Position numbers and translations under genes: made by a program
In this document: positions 40,935-48,012 of the stretch, piece by piece
Numbering within the stretch: position 1 is the first letter of the stretch
Layout of the letters: each line of letters starts with the position of its first letter
NCBI RefSeq assembly: GCF_900129855.1
Contig: NZ_LT670819.1
Location: 1,178,001-1,242,000 of the forward strand
Direction: 5' to 3'
Length of the DNA stretch: 64,000 bases
Source: Streptomyces sp. 3214.6
GTDB taxonomy: Bacteria > Actinomycetota > Actinomycetes > Streptomycetales > Streptomycetaceae
Notes under the pieces: model-generated
The model's input: the letters and a program-made list of their open reading frames with translations, nothing else
Told to the model about the DNA's origin: nothing
Database searches by the model: none

Positions 40935-42166
40935 GCGCGTGCCTCCTTCGGCAGGCCCAGGACCCGTTCCGCGAGGATGTTCTTCATGATCTCCTCGGTG
41001 CCGCCGAGGATGCGCAACGCCGGTGTGGCCAGGAGGAGTTCGGACCAGGCGTAGGTGCCCCACCGGCCGGTGTCGGCGATGATGCGAGGGCCGAGGCACT
41101 CGGAGACGAAGTGAGCGGCGCGGGTGAGGTTCTGGGCGTACATCAGCTTGGCGACGGACCTTTCGGGGCCGGGGGCGATGCCGGCTTGCAGGGTGCGCCG
41201 GGCACGGTCGTTGAGATAGCCGGTGGCCATGGCGTCCACCAGGAGTTCGGCGAGGCGTGCGCGCAAGGCGCGGTCGTCCCAGGTCCAGGTGGCGCGCATG
41301 AGCGCCGAGAGGTGGTCGGGGGACAGGGCGGCGGCCACCGGGCCCGCGCCCTCGGAGCCGACCGTGTCGCGCTCGTTCATCAGGGTGGTCAGGGCGACCG
41401 TCCAGCCGCCGTCGACCTCGCCGAGGCGGTGGTCGTCGGGGATGCGGACGTCGGTGAGGAAGACCTCGTTGAAGTCGGCGCCGCCGGTCATCTGACGCAG
41501 TGGCCGCACCTCGACGCCGGGGGCGTCAAGGGGGACCAGGAAGGCCGTGATGCCGCGGTGCTTGGGCGCGTCGGGGTTCGTGCGGGTCAGCGCGAGACCG
41601 ATCTCGCTGTGCTGGGCGACCGACGTCCACACCTTCTGCCCGTTCAGCACCCAGTCGTCGCCCGCACGGACGGCCCGGGTCGCCACGCTCGCCAGGTCGG
41701 ATCCGGCGCCGGGCTCGCTGAACAGCTGGCAGGCGACGGCGTCCCCGCGGTACATCGCGGGCAGCCAGCGTTCCCTGATGTGGGGCTGGGCGTGGGCGAG
41801 GATCGTCGGCCCGATCATGCCTAGGCCGACGACCGCGAGCACGCCGGTGTCGGGGACGTCGTACTCGGACTCGACGGCGTCGTAGAGCAGATCGTGGACC
41901 GGGGTCAGGCCCCGGCCGCCGTACTCGGGCGGGCCGGTGATCCACCCGAAGCCGTTCTCGTGGCGGATTCGCTGCCACGCGCGGGCCCGTCGCACCTGCT
42001 CCGCCTCCGCCTCGGGCGGGAGGCTGCTGAAGTACGCCATCGAGTCGTCGCCCTCACCCCAGGTGACGGCGGCACGGTCGGGGGCCTTCGTCGCATGGGC
42101 GTCGAGGAAGCGGCGCACCTCGGCGGCGAAGTCCTGCATGTCGTGCGTTTCGTGTGGCAAGGCCAT
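40931..42166 (-). CDS. Acyl-CoA dehydrogenase, large-subunit type
   Basis: A 411-residue acyl-CoA dehydrogenase. PPEYGGRGLTPVHDLLYDAVESEY, CQLFSEPGAGSDLASVATRA, VLNGQKVWTSVAQHSEIGLALTRTN, LRQMTGGADFNEVFL and LRILGGTEEIMKNILAERVLGLPKEARA define the large-subunit type. It is translationally coupled to the small subunit downstream. In the operon it follows the thiolase-like/DUF35 pair, so dehydrogenation, hydration, oxidation and cleavage enzymes are expressed together. Confidence 0.93.
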   Translation of the reverse strand: MALPHETHDMQDFAAEVRRFLDAHATKAPDRAAVTWGEGDDSMAYFSSLPPEAEAEQVRRARAWQRIRHENGFGWITGPPEYGGRGLTPVHDLLYDAVESEYDVPDTGVLAVVGLGMIGPTILAHAQPHIRERWLPAMYRGDAVACQLFSEPGAGSDLASVATRAVRAGDDWVLNGQKVWTSVAQHSEIGLALTRTNPDAPKHRGITAFLVPLDAPGVEVRPLRQMTGGADFNEVFLTDVRIPDDHRLGEVDGGWTVALTTLMNERDTVGSEGAGPVAAALSPDHLSALMRATWTWDDRALRARLAELLVDAMATGYLNDRARRTLQAGIAPGPERSVAKLMYAQNLTRAAHFVSECLGPRIIADTGRWGTYAWSELLLATPALRILGGTEEIMKNILAERVLGLPKEARA

Positions 42167-42185
42167 TACGGGGTCCCCTGTGAGG

Positions 42186-43334
42186 TCAGGTCGACAGGAT
42201 CGTCACCGCCGACGCGCCCGGCGCGCCGTACAGGTGGGTGTAGCCGACGCGGGGGGTGCCGGGGATCTGCCGGGTCCCGGCCGTGCCGCGCAGTTGGAGG
42301 ACGATCTCGTGGATCTGGCGCAGTCCGGACGCGCCGATGGGTTCGCCGTTGCCGAGCAGGCCGCCGTCGGTGTTGACCGGGAGCCGACCGCCGATCTCGG
42401 TGGCGCCCTCGGCGATCAGACGCTCCTGTTCGCCGTCCTTGCAGAGGCCGTTCTCGGCCATGTGGATGATCTCCGACCCGGCGTCGGTGTCCTGGAGCTG
42501 CGCGACGTCGACATCCTCGGGACCGATGCCCGCGAGCTCGTACGCCGCGCGGGAGGCGTCCACGGTCGGACTCTGGACGGGCTCCCCCACCGGGAACGAC
42601 GGGCTCTGCACCTCGAAGGCGCCGAGCCTGCGGCTGCGCAGCGCGGTGGAACGGACCCGCACCGGCCTTCCGGTGTACTTGTGGGCCTGGTCGGCACGGC
42701 ACAGGACGATCGCCGCCGCGCCCTCGTCCGGGCCGCAGTACATGAACTGTCGCAGCGGGTGGTTGAGGACCGGGGAGGCGAGGACCTCCTCCGGCGTCAG
42801 GGGAGTTCGGCGCCAGGCCTTGTCGTTTCCGGCCGCGTTGCGGAAGTTCTTTGAGGCCACGCGGGCGAGCGTCTCGTGGGAGATGCCGTGGTCGTGCATA
42901 TAACGGTTGATCTTCATACCGAAGAAGTGGGTGGTGAGGAAAAGCCCGGTCTGCCCGTACCAGGAGGGGATGCCGGCCACGGACGGGTCGGCGGCGAAGG
43001 CGCCGCGCGGGTGCTTGTCGAGGCCGATCGCGACGGTCAGGTCGTGCTCGCCGGTCTCGACGGCGCGGGCGGCCAGGGCGACGGCCGTGCCGGCCGTGGC
43101 ACAGCCGTTGAACACTCCGCGCAGCGGCACTCCGGTCAGGCCGAGCCGTCCCACGATGGCGTCCGGGTTGGCGACCTCGTAGCTGCCGATGTAACCACCT
43201 TGGATCTGCGGCCAGTTGACGCCCGCGTCGGCGAGCGCGAGGCGCATCGCGTCCGCGCCCATGTCCAGTGCCGGCTTTCCGGGGAACCGGCCGAAGGGGT
43301 GGAGTCCCACGCCGATGATGACGGCCTCGGTCAC
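42186..43334 (-). CDS. Thiolase-family protein (SCP2/Ltp type)
   Basis: A 382-residue thiolase-fold protein. The nucleophile motif FNGCATAGTAVALAA has its Cys at about residue 78. The late motif reads NGEPIGASGLRQIHEIV, with Glu where classical thiolases have His (GHP), as in several lipid-transfer-type thiolases. QLQDTDAGSEIIHMAENG lies before it. The GTG start overlaps the stop of the DUF35 gene by 4 nt, so the two should form a complex. It may be a true thiolase for branched or ring-derived 3-ketoacyl-CoA; the Glu substitution makes the exact reaction uncertain. Confidence 0.9.
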   Translation of the reverse strand: MTEAVIIGVGLHPFGRFPGKPALDMGADAMRLALADAGVNWPQIQGGYIGSYEVANPDAIVGRLGLTGVPLRGVFNGCATAGTAVALAARAVETGEHDLTVAIGLDKHPRGAFAADPSVAGIPSWYGQTGLFLTTHFFGMKINRYMHDHGISHETLARVASKNFRNAAGNDKAWRRTPLTPEEVLASPVLNHPLRQFMYCGPDEGAAAIVLCRADQAHKYTGRPVRVRSTALRSRRLGAFEVQSPSFPVGEPVQSPTVDASRAAYELAGIGPEDVDVAQLQDTDAGSEIIHMAENGLCKDGEQERLIAEGATEIGGRLPVNTDGGLLGNGEPIGASGLRQIHEIVLQLRGTAGTRQIPGTPRVGYTHLYGAPGASAVTILST

Positions 43335-43792
43335 GGTGTCTCCTCATCGGCCGGGGTGAACGCGAAGGTGACGACCTCGGTGCCGTCGTCCCGCACGGTG
43401 TAGGGCACGAGCGTCAGCCGCATGGGCTGCCCGATGCGCAGCTTGTGCGGGTCGGGTTCGGTGAGGCGGGCCTCGACCAGCAGCTCGCCGGGAAGTTCGA
43501 CATAGCCGACCGCGTAGGGCTCGAAGGCCTCGGGCCCGTCGTAGGGCGGGGACGGCGGGCGGAAGTCCTGGGTGGTGTACGTCCACAGCGTTCCGCGGTC
43601 CGCGAGCAGGCGTTCCCTCGACTCCGTGCTCGCGCACCGCACGCAGTCGGGGGCGGCCGGGAAGCTCACCAGGCCGCAGTCGGCGCACTCGGAGCCGATG
43701 AGCCGGAGCGGGTTCTCGGCGCCGGGCGGCCAGGTGAACAGGCCCTCGGCGACGGGCCGTCGGTTCGTCGTCGGCTCATGTGTCGTCGTCAT
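43331..43792 (-). CDS. DUF35 Zn-ribbon/OB-fold protein, partner of the thiolase
   Basis: A 153-residue DUF35 protein. The zinc ribbon cysteines lie in SECADCG and DCVRCAS, followed by an OB-fold (RGTLWTYTTQDFRPPSPPYDGPEAFEPYAVGYVELPGELLVEARL). It starts one base after the SDR stop and overlaps the thiolase start. It is the third DUF35 module in the window. Its expected role is to assemble with the thiolase and gate acyl-CoA binding. Confidence 0.9.
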   Translation of the reverse strand: MTTTHEPTTNRRPVAEGLFTWPPGAENPLRLIGSECADCGLVSFPAAPDCVRCASTESRERLLADRGTLWTYTTQDFRPPSPPYDGPEAFEPYAVGYVELPGELLVEARLTEPDPHKLRIGQPMRLTLVPYTVRDDGTEVVTFAFTPADEETP

Positions 43793-43793
43793 C

Positions 43794-44705
43794 TCATGCC
43801 CCGTTCCGGTTGCCGAGGGCGTCGGCGTTCGGTGCTGCCTTGGCCACCAGGTTCGGGACGACGCAGGACAGTTCCTCCGGTGTCCATCGGGACTCGGCGC
43901 TCGCGCCCGGGCCGTTGACCCAGCCCTCCAGTACGGTGATCCGGTTGCCGACGACGCCGAACACGCGGCCGGTGACCTCCCGAGACGCCGCCGAACCCAG
44001 CCACACCACGAGCGGTGAGATGGCCTCCGGGGTGAGGTCCTGGCTCTGCGCGGCCTGCCGCATCATCTCGATGTCCTCGGTGAGCCGGGTGAGCGCGGTG
44101 GGCGCGATGGCGTTGACGGTCACGCCGTAGCGGGCGAGTTCGGCGGCGGCGACGAGGGTGAGGCTTGCGATGCCGGCCTTGGCGGAGCCGTAGTTGGACT
44201 GGCCCGGGTTGCCGAAGATGCCGGACGGGGAGGTCGTGTTGATCACCCGGGCGTCGTTGGCGTGACCGGCCTTGGCGCGCTCGCGCCAGTACGCGGCGGC
44301 ATGGTGCAGGGTCGCGAAGCTGCCCTTGAGGTGGACGGCGAGCACGCTGTCCCAGTCCTGCTCGGTCATCGACACGATCATCCGGTCACGCAGGATGCCG
44401 GCGTTGTTGACCAGCACGTCCAGGCCGCCGTAGGCGTCCACGGCCTGCTGGACGAGGCGGCTCGCGCCGTCCCAGGCGGAGATGTCGTCCGTGTTGGCCA
44501 CGGCGGTGCCGCCCGCCGCGACGATCTCGTCCACCACGGCCTGGGCGGGCCCGGTCGAGGCGCCCCCGCCGTCGCGCCCGCCGCCCAGGTCGTTGACCAC
44601 GACCTTCGCGCCGTGGGCGGCGAACGCCAGGGCGTGGGCCCGGCCGATGCCGTTGCCGGCTCCGGTGACGACCACGACACGGCCGTCGACCACTCCTTCG
44701 GACAT
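43794..44705 (-). CDS. SDR-family oxidoreductase, MFE-2-like
   Basis: A 303-residue SDR. TGAGNGIGRAHALAFAAHGAKVVVNDLGGGRDGGG, LVNNAGILRDRMIVSMTEQDWDSVLAVHLKGSFATL and NTTSPSGIFGNPGQSNYGSAKAGIASL are the MFE-2-type signatures, with Ser, Tyr and Lys intact. It has the same length as the SDR at 36792-37703 and is clearly its paralogue, so two branches may use equivalent 3-hydroxyacyl-CoA dehydrogenases. ATG 44705 is 3 nt after the stop of the ligase-like fragment gene, with GAGGAGCTGAGG upstream. Confidence 0.94.
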   Translation of the reverse strand: MSEGVVDGRVVVVTGAGNGIGRAHALAFAAHGAKVVVNDLGGGRDGGGASTGPAQAVVDEIVAAGGTAVANTDDISAWDGASRLVQQAVDAYGGLDVLVNNAGILRDRMIVSMTEQDWDSVLAVHLKGSFATLHHAAAYWRERAKAGHANDARVINTTSPSGIFGNPGQSNYGSAKAGIASLTLVAAAELARYGVTVNAIAPTALTRLTEDIEMMRQAAQSQDLTPEAISPLVVWLGSAASREVTGRVFGVVGNRITVLEGWVNGPGASAESRWTPEELSCVVPNLVAKAAPNADALGNRNGA

Positions 44706-44707
44706 CC

Positions 44708-45439
44708 TCAGCTCCTCGATGACAGTGGCCGGTCGGCCACGGAGAACAGCACCCGCGGGTCCTCGCTGCCGCAGGCGCACCGGCCGACGGCGACGCGGCC
44801 GGGGACGCCGAGCGGGGTCTCGGGCAGGAGGGACGTACGCTGCTCCCCCGCCGCCACGAACAACTCCCCGTCGTGCTCACCGACGCGCCATGCGGCGGGG
44901 TTGACGTGCGCGCCGCTCCGCTCGGGGCATTCCAGGGCGAGCGCCGGTCCCAGGGGCGAGAACAGGCAGGCGGGCACGCCCGCCGCGCGCAGTGCCGGCA
45001 CGGCGGCGGGCCGGGCCAGCACGACCGACGTCGGCCGGAACATCTCGCCGATGTCGGCGGACCCGGAGAGCCCCTCCAGGGTCTCGGCGGACAGGCCGAT
45101 CACGGCGTGCGGGCGAAGTTCGCGGTGGAAGACCGAGGTGCGGCGGTGGTCCCAGCCCATCGCCTCGGCGATGCCGTACGTCACCTTCAGCGCGCGCAGG
45201 GCACCGATCGCGGCGTGTCCCCAGAAGCCCTCGAAGCCGGACATGGTCAGCAGCGCCCGCTGTCCCGCGGCGAGGCCGTGCTCCCGCAGCCGGGCGGTGA
45301 CCCATTCGGTGTCCCCGGCGAGTTCGGTCCAGGTGAGTTCCGTCTCCCGCGGACCGTCGGCGGCGGGGAAGCGCACGAGGTAGGCGAGTTCGGGACGGTC
45401 GAGTTCTCCGGCGCGGGCCAGGGTGTCGGCGCGGGTCAT
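44708..45439 (-). CDS. Uncharacterised protein with PaaK-like segments
   Basis: A 243-residue protein that I do not recognise with certainty. WTELAGDTEWVTARLREHGLAAGQRALLTMSGFEGFWGHAAIGALRALKVTYGIAEAMGWDHRRT followed by PHAVIGLSAETLEGL resembles the middle of phenylacetate-CoA-ligase-type proteins. The end GRCACGSEDPRVLFSVADRP recalls the GETCGCGRTHARMWVAGR of the neighbouring ligase. No AMP-binding P-loop and no catalytic Lys domain are present. It starts within the stop of the ligase gene (TGATG), so it is co-translated. It may be a degenerate duplicate or an accessory subunit. Confidence 0.75.
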   Translation of the reverse strand: MTRADTLARAGELDRPELAYLVRFPAADGPRETELTWTELAGDTEWVTARLREHGLAAGQRALLTMSGFEGFWGHAAIGALRALKVTYGIAEAMGWDHRRTSVFHRELRPHAVIGLSAETLEGLSGSADIGEMFRPTSVVLARPAAVPALRAAGVPACLFSPLGPALALECPERSGAHVNPAAWRVGEHDGELFVAAGEQRTSLLPETPLGVPGRVAVGRCACGSEDPRVLFSVADRPLSSRS

Positions 45440-46761
45440 CAGTGCTTCACCACGCGGGGGAACTTGGCGACGCTGGTGATGGTCTTCAACAGGTCCTCCT
45501 CGGTGCGCATGTCGAGGACCGGTGTGACGCCGGTCCGCATGTGCACGGCCTCGCCCAGCCGGCCGGCCAGGGCGTCGACGTCGCCGGTGAGTGCGGGGTC
45601 GTAGCCGACGCGTAGGCGCAGTTCGTCGACCTCGCGGCGGTCGCGGACGATCTGGAAGACGCCCGCCACTGTCTCCGGCTGGTCCTCCACCGCCTGCCAG
45701 ATGTCCCGCAGCACCACGGAGCGCCCCTGGACGAGGGTCTCGTCGCCGCGCCGTCCCGCCACCCACATCCGGGCGTGGGTGCGGCCGCAGCCGCAGGTCT
45801 CGCCGGACAGCCGGACGAGGTCCTCGCTGCGGTAGCGGATCAGTGGTGCGGCACGGTTGTCGAGGTCGGTGGCGACCAGCTCACCGAGGTCGCCCTCGGG
45901 GACGTCACGCCAGCCGTCCTCCCCGACCTCCACGCACTCCGCGAAGACGGTGTCCTCCCAGAGGTGGAAGCCGTCGTGCTCGCGGCACTCCCACGCGGTT
46001 CCGGTGTCGGCGGCGCTGGTGTATTCGTAGACGTCGATGCCCCAGTCGTCGCGGATCCGCTCGCGCATCCTGCGGCTGAGGGGCTGCCCGGCGCAGGAGG
46101 CGCCCTTGAGGGAGGAGAAGGCCTCCTTCAGGTCCGTCTTCTCGGCCAGGTGCTCCAGCTCCACCATCTGCGGATACATCATCTGCAGATAGGCCGGCCG
46201 GTAGGTGCGCAGGGCCTCGACGACCTCGTGCATCCTGCCCATCCAGGTGTCGACCTCGATGACCACGGCGCCGAGGGCCTGGTAGCCGGGGTCCATGAGG
46301 TTGCGGAAGGTGCCGGGCGGGCTCAGCACCCGGTCCCCGGGCCGCAGCCCGAGCTCCCACAGGTCCCGCACCTGCGCGGTCACCAGGGGCGGGGCGTCCT
46401 GCCAGATCTCGGCGAAGAACTCCGGGTCGCCGGTGGTGCCCGAGCTGGAGGAGACGGAGGTCAGCTCCTCGCCCGGCACACAGAGCAGCCCGCCGAAGGG
46501 GTCGCCCGTGCGGGCCCGGTAGGCGCGCACCAGGTCCTTGGTGACGAACGGCACGCGCGCCCGGAAGTCCGCCAGGGACCGGATGTCGCGCGGGTGTGCC
46601 CCGTGCTCGTCCCAGAGTTCGCGGTAGAAGGCAGAGTTGGCGTAGGCGTACTCGACGAGCTCCAGGATCCGTTCCTCCTGCCGCGCCCGCAGTTGCTCGC
46701 GGGGCATGGTCTCCACCTGGGGCTCGAAGTACCTGTCAGCGGTGTCCCTGTCACCCACCAT
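45439..46761 (-). CDS. PaaK-type AMP-forming CoA ligase
   Basis: A 440-residue ligase of the phenylacetate-CoA ligase family. LVEYAYANSAFYRELWDEHG, the P-loop SSSSGTTGDPEF, YEYTSAADTG, APLIRYRSEDLVRLSGETCGCGRTHARM and the C-terminal SVAKFPRVVKH (catalytic Lys region) are present. The family activates aromatic or alicyclic acids. First gene of a seven-gene operon ending with a heteromeric acyl-CoA dehydrogenase, so it likely activates the substrate of that branch. A Cys-rich GCG segment may bind zinc, as in some paralogues. Confidence 0.92.
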   Translation of the reverse strand: MVGDRDTADRYFEPQVETMPREQLRARQEERILELVEYAYANSAFYRELWDEHGAHPRDIRSLADFRARVPFVTKDLVRAYRARTGDPFGGLLCVPGEELTSVSSSSGTTGDPEFFAEIWQDAPPLVTAQVRDLWELGLRPGDRVLSPPGTFRNLMDPGYQALGAVVIEVDTWMGRMHEVVEALRTYRPAYLQMMYPQMVELEHLAEKTDLKEAFSSLKGASCAGQPLSRRMRERIRDDWGIDVYEYTSAADTGTAWECREHDGFHLWEDTVFAECVEVGEDGWRDVPEGDLGELVATDLDNRAAPLIRYRSEDLVRLSGETCGCGRTHARMWVAGRRGDETLVQGRSVVLRDIWQAVEDQPETVAGVFQIVRDRREVDELRLRVGYDPALTGDVDALAGRLGEAVHMRTGVTPVLDMRTEEDLLKTITSVAKFPRVVKH

Positions 46762-46910
46762 GGCGCCTCCTCGCGGCTCGGTGCCCAGATCTTCCAGCTA
46801 TCAGCGCAATCAGTCAACCAATTAGACGCTTTCGGTCCCGGTCTTCCATTCGGTCCGCCATACAACTAAAATCGCTAACTGAATTACATCCATTGGCCCG
46901 AAGGAGCGTC
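46762..46910. promoter_or_regulatory. Divergent promoter region of the PaaK and amidohydrolase operons
   Basis: This 149-nt gap is AT-rich compared with its flanks. CAGTCAACCAATTAGACG lies at about 46811-46828 and ACAACTAAAATCGCTAACTG at 46862-46881. TTAG and AATCA/CAATC half sites resemble those of the other gaps, but no long match to them was found. GAAGGAG precedes the amidohydrolase start. Confidence 0.45.
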
Positions 46911-47990
46911 ATGTCGAAGATCTGGGTCAACTCGGGGGACTCCCACGTGATGGAACCCGCCGACGTGTGGACCGAGAGGCTCCCCGCACGGCTCGGCGCT
47001 CGCGCCCCGCGCAGCGAGCGCGGCGAGAAGTACGAGATGCTCTACATCGACGGGGAGCGCATCGACCGCCAGCTCGGCGACTTCATGGACGCGATGCGCC
47101 CGCCGGGCGCCTGGGACCTGAACGTCCGTCTCAAGGACCTCGACCAGGAGGGCGTGTGGTCCCAACTAGCCTTCCCCTCGATGGGGTTCTGGCTGGTGTC
47201 GATCACCGACCGGGAGCTCGCCCGGGAGACCGTACGGGCCTGGAACGACTGGGCGCACGAGGAGATCCTCCGCAAGAACAAGCGCGTGATCACCACCGCC
47301 TGCGTGTCGACCGCCGACGTCGGCGACGCGGTCGCCGAGCTGGAGCGGGCGGCTGAGCTGGGCTTCAAGGCGGTCTTCCTGCCGTGCTCCACACGGGAGG
47401 GCGAGGAGTACGCCCTCGACCGCTGGGAGCCGCTGTGGACCGCGGCCGAGCGGGCGGGCATGGTGCTCGGCTTCCACATCGGCACGGGCGGTCAGAACGT
47501 CGTCTTCCGCGGGCCCGGCGGCGCGGTCGTCAACTACATGGAGACGACCTACCCCGGTATGCGCGTCGTGTCCCACATGGTCGCGGGCGGTGCCCTCGAC
47601 CGTCACCCGGACCTGAGGATCCTGATCGCGGAGGGCGGCGCGGGCTGGGTGCCGGCCATCGGCGACCGCATGGACGAGGCGTACCGCCAACACGGCATGT
47701 TCGTCCGGCCGAAGCTGAGCCGGCTGCCCAGCGAGATCATCCGGCAGCAGGTGTACGCGTCCTTCCAGCACGACAAGAGCTCGGTGGAGATCGTCGAGTC
47801 GACCGGATACCGCAACGTCATGTGGGGCGACGACTACCCCCACCTGGAGGGCACCTACGGCCACACCCAGGCCACCCTCCACGACCTGTTCGACGGCGTG
47901 CCGGACGATGTGCGCGAGCGCGTCACGCGCGGCACCTTCAACGAGCTCTTCGACCTGCCCGAGCAGACTCCCCAGGAGGCGGCCGTCTGA
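46911..47990 (+). CDS. Amidohydrolase-family protein (amidohydrolase_2)
   Basis: A 359-residue TIM-barrel metalloenzyme. VNSGDSHVMEP gives a DxH metal motif with Glu nearby, FHIGTG supplies a metal His, and MWGDDYPHLEG the C-terminal Asp, as in decarboxylase/hydrolase members of amidohydrolase_2. It is a distant paralogue of 9242-10423 (same DxxPHxEG ending). It leads a plus-strand operon with a Pat-like acetyltransferase, an LLM oxidoreductase and a thioesterase. A decarboxylation or C-C hydrolysis of a ring-opened intermediate is possible; nothing in the sequence fixes the substrate. Confidence 0.88.
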   Translation: MSKIWVNSGDSHVMEPADVWTERLPARLGARAPRSERGEKYEMLYIDGERIDRQLGDFMDAMRPPGAWDLNVRLKDLDQEGVWSQLAFPSMGFWLVSITDRELARETVRAWNDWAHEEILRKNKRVITTACVSTADVGDAVAELERAAELGFKAVFLPCSTREGEEYALDRWEPLWTAAERAGMVLGFHIGTGGQNVVFRGPGGAVVNYMETTYPGMRVVSHMVAGGALDRHPDLRILIAEGGAGWVPAIGDRMDEAYRQHGMFVRPKLSRLPSEIIRQQVYASFQHDKSSVEIVESTGYRNVMWGDDYPHLEGTYGHTQATLHDLFDGVPDDVRERVTRGTFNELFDLPEQTPQEAAV

Positions 47991-48012
47991 GCGGCAGCGA
48001 GGCGAACCGGCG

